DNA from: Alphaproteobacteria bacterium WMHbin7
GTDB lineage: Bacteria > Pseudomonadota > Alphaproteobacteria > Rhodospirillales > WMHbin7
Direction of reading: 5' to 3'
NCBI GenBank assembly: GCA_002753155.1
Contig: PDZW01000025.1
Coordinates: forward strand, 1 to 44,054
Length of the DNA: 44,054 nucleotides
Below, piece after piece: positions 1-9,150 of the stretch. How positions within the stretch are numbered: the first letter of the stretch is position 1; every line of letters begins with the position of its first letter. The notes under the pieces are model-generated. The model did no database searches. It worked only from the letters and a program-made list of their open reading frames with translations, and was not told the DNA's origin. The translations under genes and the position numbers were made by a program.

Positions 1-138
1 GTTCTGACCTGCCGCACCATCAGCCGGGCCGGAACCGCCGCCGGTCTGTTGAAGAATGCCGGTTTTTCCGATCTGGCCGTTCTGTCGGGCGGCATGGCCC
101 GCTGGTGCCGGGAAAACAGGCCGGTCAGTAAAATCTGA
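1..138 (+). CDS. Rhodanese-like domain protein, C-terminal part (5' end outside window)
   Basis: The reading frame is open from the first base and stops with TGA at 136-138, giving the last 45 residues of a protein that begins outside the window. It carries the sequence CRTISRAGTAA followed by GFSDLAVLSGGMARW, which matches the active-site loop (Cys followed five residues later by Arg) and the C-terminal GG-x-x-x-W motif of rhodanese domains. Such domains form a persulfide on the loop Cys and transfer sulfur, or act as binding modules. Whether this is a stand-alone rhodanese or the tail of a longer protein cannot be seen. Confidence 0.75.
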   Translation, partial: VLTCRTISRAGTAAGLLKNAGFSDLAVLSGGMARWCRENRPVSKI

Positions 139-164
139 ACGCTAAGACTGCAGAAGAAAAGATC

Positions 165-578
165 ATGACCAGGAAAAACCATTATGTGGTGGGCGGCGAA
201 TATGCCGACACCAGTTTTACCGCCATCGCTTCCGGCAAAAGCAAGGAACGTCACGGCCCCTTCGACGAGAAGGAAGCCTATGATTTCTGGCGAGGCATTA
301 CCGGGCGCACGGTCGATAATGCGCTGATGCGCTTTACCATTGAGGCCGAGACGGATGCTGAACTGGCCGTCTGGTATGTGGTGGGCGGCGAATTTTCCGA
401 TGCGGGCTTTACCCGCATGGCCGAGGGCAGGCCCCTGGAAATCTACGGCCCCTATATCCGAAAAGACGCCATGGATCATTGGCGCGCCATCACCGGGCGC
501 ACGGTGGACAACGCCCTGGCTCGCTATACGGTCGAGCATCAGGGCGAGATGGATTTAAGGCGACTGGCGGGGGGCTAA
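165..578 (+). CDS. Tandem DUF4170-like protein
   Basis: This 137-residue protein contains two copies of one module of about 57 residues. The first runs from YVVGGEYADTSF to TGRTVDNALMRFTIE (residues about 7-63), the second from YVVGGEFSDAGF to TGRTVDNALARYTVE (about 71-127). The module resembles the small alphaproteobacterial DUF4170 family, which has no known function and is usually present as one copy, so this looks like an internal duplication. There is no signal peptide or membrane segment. The gene follows the rhodanese end by 26 bases and could be co-transcribed with it. The family name is recalled from sequence style, not searched. Confidence 0.75.
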   Translation: MTRKNHYVVGGEYADTSFTAIASGKSKERHGPFDEKEAYDFWRGITGRTVDNALMRFTIEAETDAELAVWYVVGGEFSDAGFTRMAEGRPLEIYGPYIRKDAMDHWRAITGRTVDNALARYTVEHQGEMDLRRLAGG

Positions 579-608
579 GACTTCCGCTTTTCTCGCATTT
601 GGGGTAGA

Positions 609-932
609 ATGCGCCCCATGATACGAAGCGAACTGGAACATACGCTGGCAAGTAACGCCGCAGAACTGCGCCGCATGCATGTGGCCAGGCTGGATGCGTT
701 CGGCTCGCTCGTGCGCAAAGAGGCAGGGCCAGAGAGCGATATCGACCTGCTGGTCGAGTTCGACGAGGCGGTCGATCTGTTCGATTTTGTCGCCGTCCAA
801 GACCGGTTGAGCGAGTTGCTGGGCAGCAAGGTAGATCTGGTCACCCGGCCTGCGCTGCATCCCCGCCTACGGGAACGTATCCTGTCCGAAGCAGTTCAGG
901 TTTTTGGTGCTGCCTTCAATGCCGCCGCGTGA
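609..932 (+). CDS. MntA-like minimal nucleotidyltransferase (antitoxin)
   Basis: This 107-residue protein has the signature of MNT-domain nucleotidyltransferases: a GS motif (FGSLVRKEAG) followed by SDIDLLVEF, whose two Asp residues would bind metal. In type VII toxin-antitoxin systems such proteins transfer AMP to a Tyr of the partner HEPN toxin and so silence it. The partner HepT-like gene starts 14 bases before this stop codon, the usual overlapping arrangement. A second ATG at 618 is an alternative start. Function is inferred from family and pairing. Confidence 0.85.
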   Translation: MRPMIRSELEHTLASNAAELRRMHVARLDAFGSLVRKEAGPESDIDLLVEFDEAVDLFDFVAVQDRLSELLGSKVDLVTRPALHPRLRERILSEAVQVFGAAFNAAA

Positions 933-1257
933 TTGGCTGCATCGTATCGACGACATCAGGGAATCGTTGGAATTGATCCTGACATTTGCCCAAGGGCAAA
1001 GCTTGGCAGGACTGCGCGCTGACCGCATGCGCTGTGACGCCATCCTTCGCAATTTGGAAATCATGGGCGAGGCGGCCAGACACGTGCCCGACGAGGTGGT
1101 TTCAAAATATCCCGAAATCCCCTGGCAACAGATGCGCGGGCTTCGCAATGTGTTGGCCCACGAATATCACGGCGTCGATGTCGCCGTGGTCTGGCAGCTG
1201 ATTGAGAAGCGCCTGCCGGAATTGAAACGAATGTTGGATGAGGGATTTGGGGCGTAG
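919..1257 (+). CDS. HepT-like HEPN-domain RNase toxin (DUF86)
   Basis: The protein (112 residues from ATG 919) is all-helical in character and contains RNVLAHEYHGVD near residues 75-86. This fits the HEPN catalytic motif R-x4-H-x-Y, where Arg and His form the RNase site and Tyr is the target of AMP transfer by MntA. In-frame alternative starts exist at 904 (TTG) and 907 (GTG), but 919 gives the usual N-terminus M-P-P-R-D-W. It overlaps the MntA-like gene by 14 bases. Together they form a type VII toxin-antitoxin pair. Confidence 0.85.
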   Translation: MPPRDWLHRIDDIRESLELILTFAQGQSLAGLRADRMRCDAILRNLEIMGEAARHVPDEVVSKYPEIPWQQMRGLRNVLAHEYHGVDVAVVWQLIEKRLPELKRMLDEGFGA

Positions 1258-1286
1258 ATACCCCCTGCCGCTTTCGTAAGCTGGGA

Positions 1287-1685
1287 TCACCCGCCGGCCT
1301 TGGCTGCCAAGGCCTTCAGCCAGGATTCGAGCAATCTGGCGTAAGCTGGCAGCTTGATAAGAATTTCCCGCGCCGTCGTTTCGCTGTAGGTGTGTGCCGT
1401 TAAATTTCGATCATCGATCATGCGCAGGGCCAATTCGCTTTGCTCGTCGGTGAGAAGCAGGGCGTCGCGGGCGGCGCGGATCGTCGCTTTTGGCGAGCGA
1501 CCTTCCAGCCCCTCATGTTCTTCAAGATAGGCTTGGCAGGCCTTCCAGGTCACCTCGACGGTGAATTCGAACCTTTGAATCGCAGCGTCCCGCTCGACAT
1601 CGGTAAAGAGCTTCAGAAAGGCAAGTTCCTTTAGGGCGGATAGGGCGCGTCCGGCTGTTTCGAATCTTTCCCTCACGCGCGCCAT
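1287..1685 (-). CDS. HEPN nucleotidyltransferase substrate-binding protein (HI0074 type)
   Basis: The protein has 132 residues from the ATG at 1685. A longer frame runs further upstream, but it lies inside the partner gene. It resembles the HI0074 / NTase substrate-binding family, with FTVEVTWKACQAYLEE in the middle. The sequence DDRNLTAHTYSE contains the HEPN motif R-x4-H-x-Y, so it may be an RNase toxin of a type VII-like pair. It overlaps the nucleotidyltransferase gene by 13 bases and converges on the unrelated HepT-like gene, with 29 bases between the stop codons. Confidence 0.8.
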   Translation of the reverse strand: MARVRERFETAGRALSALKELAFLKLFTDVERDAAIQRFEFTVEVTWKACQAYLEEHEGLEGRSPKATIRAARDALLLTDEQSELALRMIDDRNLTAHTYSETTAREILIKLPAYARLLESWLKALAAKAGG

Positions 1686-1978
1686 AGGACAGCCTCCTCC
1701 AGAACCCTTTTTCTGAACTCCGGGCTGGCCTTGCTGAGATCGGCGATCTCGACCTGCAAAGGCACCGGGCATTCCTCCAGCGATTCTTGCAGGTCGGACA
1801 AGGTTTCGGGTGGAAGGGCGGCATGGGGGTCGATGGCGATATCGACATCGCTCAAGCGCTTCCAGTCACCCCTGGCGCGCGAGCCATAGAGATAGACGGC
1901 GGCATCGTAAGGCTCCAGCGACTTCAGCACCAGAGCGCGGATCTCACTCATCCATCGGTTATGCAAGGCCATATCCAT
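1673..1978 (-). CDS. Nucleotidyltransferase, HI0073 type (MNT domain)
   Basis: This 101-residue protein has the MNT signature GSRARGDWKRLSDVDIAI, with the GS motif and the metal-binding Asp-x-Asp. It is the expected partner of the HEPN protein encoded immediately after it, with the two genes overlapping by 13 bases. The start used is ATG 1978; an internal Met (MSEIRAL, ATG 1951) is possible. The gene begins 42 bases after the uvrA stop on the same strand, so it could be read through from the SOS-controlled uvrA promoter; that is inference. Confidence 0.82.
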   Translation of the reverse strand: MDMALHNRWMSEIRALVLKSLEPYDAAVYLYGSRARGDWKRLSDVDIAIDPHAALPPETLSDLQESLEECPVPLQVEIADLSKASPEFRKRVLEEAVLWRA

Positions 1979-2020
1979 AACCGGAATATTAGCTCGATTT
2001 CAGTTTCCCGTCACGAGTGA

Positions 2021-4852
2021 TCATGACCTCTTCTTCAAGCACGGCTTCAGATATTTTCCGGTATAGCTGGCCGGTGTGGCGGCCACCTCCTCGGGTGTGC
2101 CTGCGGCTACGATCTCGCCGCCCTTGGTGCCGCCCTCAGGCCCCAGATCGATGATCCAGTCGGCGGTCTTGATGACTTCCAGGTTATGCTCGATCACCAG
2201 CACCGTGTTGCCCTGATCGACCAGGGCATGCAGCACTTCCAACAGCTTCTTCACATCGTCGAAATGCAGCCCCGTGGTCGGCTCGTCCAGGATGTAGAGG
2301 GTGCGTCCGGTGGCGCGGCGCGACAATTCCTTGGCCAGTTTCACGCGCTGGGCCTCGCCGCCCGACAACGTGGTGGCCTGCTGGCCGAGATGGATATAGC
2401 CCAGCCCCACGCGCTTTAAGGTTTCCAGCTTGTCGCGGATCACGGGCACGGCCTGGAAGAAATCGGCGCCTTCCTCGACGGTCATGTCCAGCACGTCGGC
2501 GATGGATTTTCCCTTGAACTTGATGTCCAGCGTTTCGCGGTTGTAGCGCTTGCCCTTGCATTCGTCGCAGGTGACATAGACGTCGGGCAGGAAATGCATT
2601 TCGATCTTGATCAGGCCGTCGCCCTGGCAGGCCTCGCAGCGCCCGCCCTTGACGTTGAAGCTGAAACGTCCGGCCTTGTAGCCCCTGGTCTTGGCTTCCG
2701 GCAATTCGGTAAACCAGTCGCGGATGGGGGTGAAGGCCCCGGTATAGGTGGCCGGGTTCGAGCGCGGTGTGCGTCCGATCGGCGACTGGTCGATATCGAC
2801 GATCTTGTCGATATGTTCGATGCCGTCGATGCGTTCGTGCGCTCCCGCATGTTCGCGGGCATTGTGCAGGCGCCGAGCCAGGGCCTTGTAGAGTGTCTCG
2901 ATGATCAGGGTCGATTTGCCCCCGCCCGAAACGCCGGTAACGCAGGTGAAGGTGCCTAAGGGAATCTTCGCCGTGATGCTCTTCAAGTTGTTGGCCGAGG
3001 CCTTCACCACCGAGAGCTTCTTGCCCGAGCCCGAACGCCTGCGCTTGGGAACGACGATGCTGCGCTTGCCGCACAGATACTGGCCGGTCAGGCTTTCGGG
3101 ATTCTTCATCACCTGATCGGGTGTTCCCTCTGCGATGACGCGCCCGCCATGGGCGCCAGCCCCCGGCCCCATATCGATCAGATAATCGGCGGCTCGGATG
3201 GCGTCTTCGTCATGCTCGACCACGATCACGCTGTTGCCGATATCACGCAGGCGGCGCAGTGTCGTCAGTAGGCGGTCATTGTCGCGCTGATGCAGGCCGA
3301 TCGAAGGCTCGTCCAGCACGTAGAGAACGCCGGTCAGGCCCGATCCGATCTGCGAGGCCAGGCGGATGCGCTGGCTTTCGCCGCCGGAAAGCGTGCCCGA
3401 GGTGCGTGACAGCGTCAGATATTCCAGGCCCACGCTGTCCAGGAATCCCAGGCGCTCGTTGATCTCGCGCAGGATTCTGCGGGCGATCTCGCGGTCCTTG
3501 GGCTTCAGATGCGATTCCAGGTCTCTAAACCAGGGTACCAGTTCGGCAATCGAGAAATCATTGATCTCGCCGATATGCAGGCCCCGCACCTTGACCGCCA
3601 GGGCTTCGGGCTTTAAGCGAAATCCGGTGCAGGTTTCGCAAGGAGCGCTGCTTTGAAAGCGCTCGAGGTCTTCGCGCACCCAATTGCTTTCGGTTTCCTT
3701 CCAGCGCCGGTCCATGTTGGGGATGACGCCCTCGAAGGGCTTGTTGACCCACCACGAGCTTTTGCCGTCGGAATAGTGGATGCGCAAGGGCTCCTCGCCC
3801 GAGCCCATGAGCAGGGTTTCACGCACCTTCTTCGGCAGTTCGCGAAAGGGGGTGGAAAGGCGCACCTTGAACAGGCTGGCGATGCCTTCCAAGGTCTGCT
3901 GCACATAGCCCGAGGTGGAATTGGCCCAGGGCGCCAAAGCCCCTTCGGCCAGGGAAAGCCGGTCGTCGGGCACCACCAGTTCGGGATCGAAATAGAGCTT
4001 CACGCCCAGCCCGTCGCAGGAGGGACAAGCGCCGTAGGGGTTGTTGAAGGAGAAGAGGCGGGGCTCGATCTCGTCGATGGTGAAGCCCGAGACCGGACAG
4101 GCGAATTTGGCCGAGAAGGTGGTGCGTTCCTTGCTGTCGGCGTTTTCCGCGAAGACCAGGCCCTCGGCCAGCTCCAGCGCCGTTTCAAGCGAATCGGCCA
4201 GGCGCTGTGCCAAGCCTTCCTTGATCACCACGCGGTCCACCACCACCTCGATCTCGTGCTTCAGCTTCTTATTAAGCGTGGGTACGGCATCGATTTCATA
4301 CATCTGGCCATCGACCTTGAGACGCTGGAAGCCCTTTTTGCGCAGCTCGTCGATTTCCTTTTTGTATTCGCCCTTGCGCCCGCGCACCACCGGGGCCAGC
4401 AGAAGCAGGCGCGTGCCCGAGGGCATGGCCATGAGACGGTCCACCATCTGGCTGACCGTTTGGCTTTCGATGGGCAGCCCGGTGGCGGGCGAGTGGGGCA
4501 CGCCGATTCTGGCGAACAGCAGGCGCATGTAATCATGGATCTCGGTGACCGTGCCCACGGTCGAACGTGGATTGCGGCTGGTGGTTTTCTGCTCGATGGA
4601 AATGGCAGGCGACAGGCCTTCGATGCTTTCCACATCGGGTTTTTGCATCAGTTCCAGGAATTGGCGGGCATAGGCCGACAGCGATTCGACATAGCGCCGC
4701 TGCCCTTCCGCATAGATGGTGTCAAAGGCCAGCGACGACTTGCCCGATCCTGAAAGGCCGGTGATGACCACCAGCCTGTCCCTGGGAATGTCGAGGTCGA
4801 TGTTTTTAAGGTTATGTTCGCGGGCGCCGCGTACTTTGATCATGGGGTCCAT
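2021..4852 (-). CDS. uvrA: Excinuclease ABC subunit A
   Basis: UvrA is the DNA damage sensor of nucleotide excision repair; it loads UvrB at lesions. The 943-residue protein has the full family length. Visible landmarks are the first Walker A (GLSGSGKSS, residues about 32-40), a zinc finger with CPVSG and CPSCDGLG, the ABC signature [12 protein letters not shown], the second Walker [10 protein letters not shown], a second zinc finger with CEACQGDG and [10 protein letters not shown], and [12 protein letters not shown] with [12 protein letters not shown]. An alternative start is the Met four residues in. The gene diverges from ssb, and a LexA-type box lies between them, so SOS induction is likely. 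Confidence 0.98.
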   Translation of the reverse strand: MDPMIKVRGAREHNLKNIDLDIPRDRLVVITGLSGSGKSSLAFDTIYAEGQRRYVESLSAYARQFLELMQKPDVESIEGLSPAISIEQKTTSRNPRSTVGTVTEIHDYMRLLFARIGVPHSPATGLPIESQTVSQMVDRLMAMPSGTRLLLLAPVVRGRKGEYKKEIDELRKKGFQRLKVDGQMYEIDAVPTLNKKLKHEIEVVVDRVVIKEGLAQRLADSLETALELAEGLVFAENADSKERTTFSAKFACPVSGFTIDEIEPRLFSFNNPYGACPSCDGLGVKLYFDPELVVPDDRLSLAEGALAPWANSTSGYVQQTLEGIASLFKVRLSTPFRELPKKVRETLLMGSGEEPLRIHYSDGKSSWWVNKPFEGVIPNMDRRWKETESNWVREDLERFQSSAPCETCTGFRLKPEALAVKVRGLHIGEINDFSIAELVPWFRDLESHLKPKDREIARRILREINERLGFLDSVGLEYLTLSRTSGTLSGGESQRIRLASQIGSGLTGVLYVLDEPSIGLHQRDNDRLLTTLRRLRDIGNSVIVVEHDEDAIRAADYLIDMGPGAGAHGGRVIAEGTPDQVMKNPESLTGQYLCGKRSIVVPKRRRSGSGKKLSVVKASANNLKSITAKIPLGTFTCVTGVSGGGKSTLIIETLYKALARRLHNAREHAGAHERIDGIEHIDKIVDIDQSPIGRTPRSNPATYTGAFTPIRDWFTELPEAKTRGYKAGRFSFNVKGGRCEACQGDGLIKIEMHFLPDVYVTCDECKGKRYNRETLDIKFKGKSIADVLDMTVEEGADFFQAVPVIRDKLETLKRVGLGYIHLGQQATTLSGGEAQRVKLAKELSRRATGRTLYILDEPTTGLHFDDVKKLLEVLHALVDQGNTVLVIEHNLEVIKTADWIIDLGPEGGTKGGEIVAAGTPEEVAATPASYTGKYLKPCLKKRS

Positions 4853-4916
4853 GGGCGAAGGGATAGCCCTTTTTTGTAAGGTTATAAAGCGAAATGACCG
4901 GTTGAAAAGCGCAAAT

Positions 4917-4931
4917 GTTCATGCTATGTTC
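4917..4931. promoter_or_regulatory. LexA (SOS) box between uvrA and ssb
   Basis: The sequence GTTCATGCTATGTTC matches exactly the alphaproteobacterial LexA recognition pattern GTTC-N7-GTTC. It lies 65 bases upstream of the uvrA start and 87 bases upstream of ssb, in the shared divergent promoter region. Its position suits repression of uvrA, ssb or both. The match is seen directly; binding is inferred from the family consensus. Confidence 0.85.
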
Positions 4932-5017
4932 CCTCGTCGAGCAGCCTGTTCGGCGAAATTTGATTCCAGGTCGTTATCGTGTAGGCTGGCGCAGATTTTT
5001 TAACCGGGGGTAGGACC

Positions 5018-5539
5018 ATGGCAGGCAGCGTGAACAAGGTAATTCTGATCGGCAATCTGGGCCGCGACCCCGAGGTGCGCAATTCCCAGAACGGCGACAA
5101 GATCGTAACGCTCAACCTCGCCACCTCCGAATCCTGGAAGGATCGCCAGTCGGGCGAGCGCAAGGAAAAGACCGAGTGGCATCGTGTGGTCATTTTCAAT
5201 CCCAATCTGGCCGACATCGCCGAGCGCTACTGCAAGAAGGGGTCGAAACTGTATATCGAGGGTGCCTTGCAAACCCGCAAATGGACCGACAAGGACGGCA
5301 ACGAGAAATATACGACCGAGGTCGTGATTGGACGCTTCAAGGGCGAGATTGGACTGCTGGACGGCAAGGGTGGCGGTGGCGGCAGCGCCTCTGCTGGGGG
5401 CGATTTCGACGAGGATTCCTATGGCCAGCCCTCGCAGCCTGCTGCCTCTTCGGGGCAGGGCAAGGCGGGCGGCGGCGGGTCCGCCGGATGGGACCGCTCG
5501 CCCCCGGGTGGCGATCTCGACGACGAAATTCCGTTCTAA
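5018..5539 (+). CDS. ssb: Single-stranded DNA-binding protein
   Basis: The 173-residue protein opens with [20 protein letters not shown], the standard start of the SSB OB-fold, which extends to about residue 115. A flexible Gly/Ser/Gln/Pro-rich linker follows, ending in the acidic tip DLDDEIPF that recruits repair and replication partners. It coats ssDNA in replication, recombination and SOS repair. A ribosome binding site (GGGGGTAGG) precedes ATG 5018. The prenyltransferase gene starts 4 bases after the stop, suggesting co-transcription. The LexA box upstream suggests damage control of expression. Confidence 0.98.
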   Translation: MAGSVNKVILIGNLGRDPEVRNSQNGDKIVTLNLATSESWKDRQSGERKEKTEWHRVVIFNPNLADIAERYCKKGSKLYIEGALQTRKWTDKDGNEKYTTEVVIGRFKGEIGLLDGKGGGGGSASAGGDFDEDSYGQPSQPAASSGQGKAGGGGSAGWDRSPPGGDLDDEIPF

Positions 5540-5542
5540 GCA

Positions 5543-6460
5543 GTGAGCGGAAGCGCCGGAGGTCAGCCGCCTGCTGGCAAAGATGAGATTCCGCGTGGTT
5601 TTGGTCTTTGGTGGCGGGCCGTTCGTCCGCGCACCTTGACCCTGGCCTTTGCTCCTGTTCTTGCCGGTTCAGCCCTGGCCTATGCCGAGGTTGGGCAGTT
5701 AAACCCCCTCATTCTGATCTGCACCCTGATCGGCGCGCTGGCCATTCAGGCTGGGACCAATCTTCATAATGATGCCGCCGATTTTCTAAAGGGCGCCGAT
5801 CTGCCTGTGCGCCAGGGGCCGCAGCGCGTGTCCGCCATGGGTTGGGCCACGCCCGGGCAGGTGCGCCTGGCCGCTGGGATCAGTTTCTTTCTGGCAAGCC
5901 TGTGCGGCTCGGTTCTCGCCTTCTTTGGCGGAATTCCGATTCTGCTGCTGGGTGTGGCGTCGATGCTGTCGGGTTGGGCCTATTCCTTTGGCCCCTGGCC
6001 GATTGCCTACACGCCTCTGGGCGAACTGTTCGTCATCGCCTTCTTCGGACTGGGGGCGGTGGGGGGCAGCTTCTATCTGCAAACGCAGGATATATCCGCA
6101 GCGGCGCTGATTGTCGGCTTGGCATTGGGGTTGGTTGCCGCAGGCGTTTTGATGGTCAACAACTACCGCGATATGGAGCCCGACCGTCTGGCCGGGCGGA
6201 AGACCCTGGCAATTCTGGCCGGACCCAGGGCGGCCAAGGCATTCTTTGCTCTTTTCATGTTGGCGCCTGCCTTACTGCTGCTTCTGCCCGAGGGGCCGAA
6301 GGGCGGCTGGCTGGCCCTTCTGCTTCTGCCTCTCGCCGCCCGGTTGGCCTATCGCTTCCAGACGGAGCCCAGAGGACCCGCCTTCAACCGAATATTGGGT
6401 GCCACTTCTGGCTACCAGCTGCTGCTGGCCGTTCTGATCGCGCTCGGGGTTTTGGTGTGA
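5543..6460 (+). CDS. menA: MenA-like 1,4-dihydroxy-2-naphthoate prenyltransferase (UbiA superfamily)
   Basis: This 305-residue polytopic membrane protein starts with GTG only 4 bases after ssb. It has about eight hydrophobic segments and both Asp-rich motifs of UbiA-superfamily prenyltransferases: NDAADFLKGAD near residue 77 and NNYRDMEPDRLAGRKTLAI near residue 207. These bind the Mg-pyrophosphate of the prenyl donor. The overall sequence, with GTNLHND and the following QGPQRVS, is closest to MenA, which makes demethylmenaquinone. No other menaquinone gene is in the window, so the aromatic substrate is uncertain; a futalosine-pathway homologue is possible. Confidence 0.8.
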   Translation: MSGSAGGQPPAGKDEIPRGFGLWWRAVRPRTLTLAFAPVLAGSALAYAEVGQLNPLILICTLIGALAIQAGTNLHNDAADFLKGADLPVRQGPQRVSAMGWATPGQVRLAAGISFFLASLCGSVLAFFGGIPILLLGVASMLSGWAYSFGPWPIAYTPLGELFVIAFFGLGAVGGSFYLQTQDISAAALIVGLALGLVAAGVLMVNNYRDMEPDRLAGRKTLAILAGPRAAKAFFALFMLAPALLLLLPEGPKGGWLALLLLPLAARLAYRFQTEPRGPAFNRILGATSGYQLLLAVLIALGVLV

Positions 6461-6492
6461 GGAAAGCAACGGATCGGTGCCGTTTCTTCAGC

Positions 6493-8265
6493 TCAGTCCG
6501 CCTGAGGTGCTTCACCTGATTCGATGCCGCTAACCAGCGGCAGGCGCACGGTAAAAGTCGATCCCTGGCCCAGCACGCTGGCAGCTTCGATCCGCCCCCC
6601 ATGCAGTTCGATAATTCTTTTTACCAGATGCAGGCCAAGGCCGGCGCCCGCAATGCCCTTGGCCCCTGGGGCGCGGTAATATTTGTCGAAGATGCGGGGC
6701 AGTTCGGAATCGGGAATGCCCATGCCGCTGTCGGCCACTTGCACCACGGCCTGATCTCCGTAAGGGGTCAGGCGCAGCGTCACCTGCCCGTCGGTCTTGG
6801 TGTATTTCTCGGCATTGTCGACAAGGTTGGCCAAAGCGATCTTGATCAGGGCCTTGTCGCCGGTGACGGTCAGGGGAGATTCGTGCAGAATCGCTTCGAT
6901 GCGCGGCGCGTTCGAGCCGCCGCGGCTGTCTTGCACCACCTTATGGACAAGGCTGGTCAGATTGAAGGGCTCGCGGGTCAGGCTTCCGCCGATTTCGCCC
7001 AGCCGGTCTTCGTTCAGACAGGTTTCGATCAGGCGGACCAGGCGTTCGGTGGCGCGCCGGATGCGCTTGAAGGCCAGCTCCTTCTCGGGCGATTGCGTGT
7101 CCGCCGTCATGTCGAGGACATCAAGCGTCGTCGAAATGATCGAAAGCGGCGTTCTGAATTCATGCGCCACCATGGCCAGGAAGTGGCGCTGTTCTTCAAC
7201 GGCGCGCCGTTCGGTGGTAAGGGCCGATTCGGCAGCCAGGCGTGCTGCAACCTGCGCTTTTTGCAATTCCTTGTCCTGGGTGACGTCGCGAACGGTCAGC
7301 ATCAGCATCTCTTCGCCCTCGATTTCCAAAGGCAGAAGCGAGAGATGAGTCAGCAGATGACGTCCCGGCCTTGGTGACAGGATCACCTCGTGGTTTTCGA
7401 CCAAGTCCAGACGGCGCAGTTCGTTGGTCAGGGCATCGCGATCCTCGCGACGTGCCACGATATTCCACAGCTTGCTGCTCAACAACTCGTCCGCCTTCAG
7501 ACCGAGAAGGTCGGCCAGCCTGCTGTTGGCGAAGAGAAAGCTGCTGTCTTTTCTTCGGATAACCGCCGAGGGAATGGGATTGGCCTCGGCGATCAGGCGA
7601 AAGCGCGATTCATTGGCGGTCAGCCTGAGCCTGAGTTCCAATTCGGCCAAAGCGGAACGACCGATCGTATGGGCAAGAATCGCGATCATGGCGAAGCTGA
7701 CCCAGGTTAGGGCCATGAGGCCCGGTGAGAAGGGAGTCCAGTGCGTCAAATAGACGAGCGACACACCCAGACTGGTGGCCAGGGGGAAGGCCAGGGCGGC
7801 GGGAAGCCAGATACCCATCAGAACGGAAGTAAAAGAAGTCAGGCCGATGCCCAGGATGCCGATGACGAGATCCCAGGAAACCGAGGAGTTATAGGTGTCG
7901 CGAAACAGGCCCGTCCAGACGATTCCCGTGGCAAAACTGATCCCTGCCGCCGCCCAGGTGAAGCTGATCGGGGAAAGCCCCCCCCAGCGGCGCCGATAAA
8001 GAAGGAAAAGCCCCAGGCGCGCAGAGGCCAGAAGCAGGATGCCTGAGACAAAGAACAGGCGGGTCGTTGTCGCGACTTCAGGGGACAGCATGGCCAGGAT
8101 GACAAGGCCGAGAACGGCATTTCCGGCGCCAATCTGCGCGTGAACCTGAAAAATCGCGTCTATTCTGGCCTTTAGGGAACGCGTCGCCATGTCCTGTTCG
8201 GAAGGACGCGGCAGGCGTTCCGGAATGGCTGCTGCAAATGGCATGGCCGTGACAGAATACGGCAT
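6493..8265 (-). CDS. Membrane PAS sensor histidine kinase
   Basis: This 590-residue protein has an N-terminal membrane block of about six hydrophobic helices (residues about 45-190), a PAS domain (about 215-330) with IPSAVIRRKDSSFLFANSRL, a HisKA domain with phospho-acceptor His in MVAHEFRTPLS, and a HATPase_c domain with N-box NLVDNAEKYT and G-box VADSGMGIP. It would autophosphorylate in response to a membrane or PAS-borne signal, which is unknown. The OmpR-type regulator encoded divergently is the natural partner. The start at ATG 8265 has no clear ribosome site; ATG 8244 is an alternative. Confidence 0.92.
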   Translation of the reverse strand: MPYSVTAMPFAAAIPERLPRPSEQDMATRSLKARIDAIFQVHAQIGAGNAVLGLVILAMLSPEVATTTRLFFVSGILLLASARLGLFLLYRRRWGGLSPISFTWAAAGISFATGIVWTGLFRDTYNSSVSWDLVIGILGIGLTSFTSVLMGIWLPAALAFPLATSLGVSLVYLTHWTPFSPGLMALTWVSFAMIAILAHTIGRSALAELELRLRLTANESRFRLIAEANPIPSAVIRRKDSSFLFANSRLADLLGLKADELLSSKLWNIVARREDRDALTNELRRLDLVENHEVILSPRPGRHLLTHLSLLPLEIEGEEMLMLTVRDVTQDKELQKAQVAARLAAESALTTERRAVEEQRHFLAMVAHEFRTPLSIISTTLDVLDMTADTQSPEKELAFKRIRRATERLVRLIETCLNEDRLGEIGGSLTREPFNLTSLVHKVVQDSRGGSNAPRIEAILHESPLTVTGDKALIKIALANLVDNAEKYTKTDGQVTLRLTPYGDQAVVQVADSGMGIPDSELPRIFDKYYRAPGAKGIAGAGLGLHLVKRIIELHGGRIEAASVLGQGSTFTVRLPLVSGIESGEAPQAD

Positions 8266-8344
8266 GGAAAGATGTTTTCCAGAGATTAATCAGGGCTGAA
8301 TTTGCTCAAACCCAAGGGTGGAGACATCGAATCTTGTCGAAACC

Positions 8345-8370
8345 CATCAATTCGGGTGGCTGGATTGATG
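8345..8370. promoter_or_regulatory. Inverted repeat between divergent kinase and regulator genes
   Basis: CATCAAT at 8345-8351 and ATTGATG at 8364-8370 form a perfect 7-bp inverted repeat with 12 bases between the arms. It lies in the 189-bp divergent region, 85 bases before the regulator start. An OmpR-family protein could use such a site, although direct repeats are more usual for that family. No convincing -10/-35 pair was seen. It could be chance. Confidence 0.3.
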
Positions 8371-8454
8371 ATTAGCGGCATGATATTTCACATATGCAAC
8401 CTATCAGTTCCGGTGCATCTTGAGGGTCGGAATGAGAAAAGAAGGGATAAGACC

Positions 8455-9150
8455 ATGGCGAAGGTAATCGTCGTCGAAGACGATTCAGACCTTCGGGAGA
8501 CAGTTCTCAATTGTCTGCACCTGTCCGGCCACGAGGCATTGGGCGTTGGAAGCGGCAGTGAGATGTGGCGCCGTCTGGCGGTGGCGCCCCACGATATCGT
8601 TGTGCTTGATATCGGACTTCCCGACGAAGACGGGTTCAGCATCGCAGCGCATCTCAGGCGCGAGACCTCGATGGGCATCATCATGCTGACCGCGCGCGGT
8701 CAGGCCGAGGACCGCGTTCAGGGCTTCGAGGTGGGGGCTGACATCTATTTGGTCAAGCCGGTCAGTTGTCGTGAATTGGCTGCTGCCGTGGCCAATCTGG
8801 CGCGTCGCCTGGAGACGCCGACCACGACCATGCGCGCGCCCCCCCAGCAGACGTGGCGCCTGGACGGATTCGAATGGCGTCTGGTTACGCCGTCGGGCCG
8901 CACGGTGAAGCTGACGCCCAAGGAATTGCAGCTCATGAAACGTCTGACCAGCCAGGCGGGCGAGCCGGTGGGGCGGGTCGAGCTTCTGGCCTCGGTGGGC
9001 TATGAGGATGCCGATCCCGGAAACCGCAATCTCGATGCCCTGGTGCGCCGCCTGCGCCGCAAGGTGGAAGAGGAAACCGAGCAACTGCTGCCCATTCAGA
9101 CCGTTCATTCGGTGGGCTATGTCTTTTCGGCTCCGGTTCTGGTGGACTGA
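8455..9150 (+). CDS. OmpR/PhoB-family response regulator
   Basis: From ATG 8455, preceded by the purine-rich site GAAGGGA, the protein has 231 residues. The receiver domain (about 1-118) carries the acidic pair E8-D9-D10, the phospho-acceptor D52 in VVLDIGLPDEDG, and the T/K pair in LTARG and LVKPVS. A winged-helix DNA-binding domain (about 130-228) follows, ending in VHSVGYVFSA. It is likely phosphorylated by the divergently encoded histidine kinase and to act as a transcription factor. Its last 34 bases overlap the convergent membrane-protein gene. Targets are unknown. Confidence 0.95.
   Translation: MAKVIVVEDDSDLRETVLNCLHLSGHEALGVGSGSEMWRRLAVAPHDIVVLDIGLPDEDGFSIAAHLRRETSMGIIMLTARGQAEDRVQGFEVGADIYLVKPVSCRELAAAVANLARRLETPTTTMRAPPQQTWRLDGFEWRLVTPSGRTVKLTPKELQLMKRLTSQAGEPVGRVELLASVGYEDADPGNRNLDALVRRLRRKVEEETEQLLPIQTVHSVGYVFSAPVLVD

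Noticed and set aside
3653..4753. 366-codon open frame antisense to uvrA
   Set aside because: It mirrors the uvrA codon pattern on the opposite strand, has no ribosome site and shows no domain; a GC-rich shadow frame.
6468..6485. AACGG/CCGTT hairpin as terminator between menA and the kinase gene
   Set aside because: The stem is only 5 bp with a short T-run; too weak to call.
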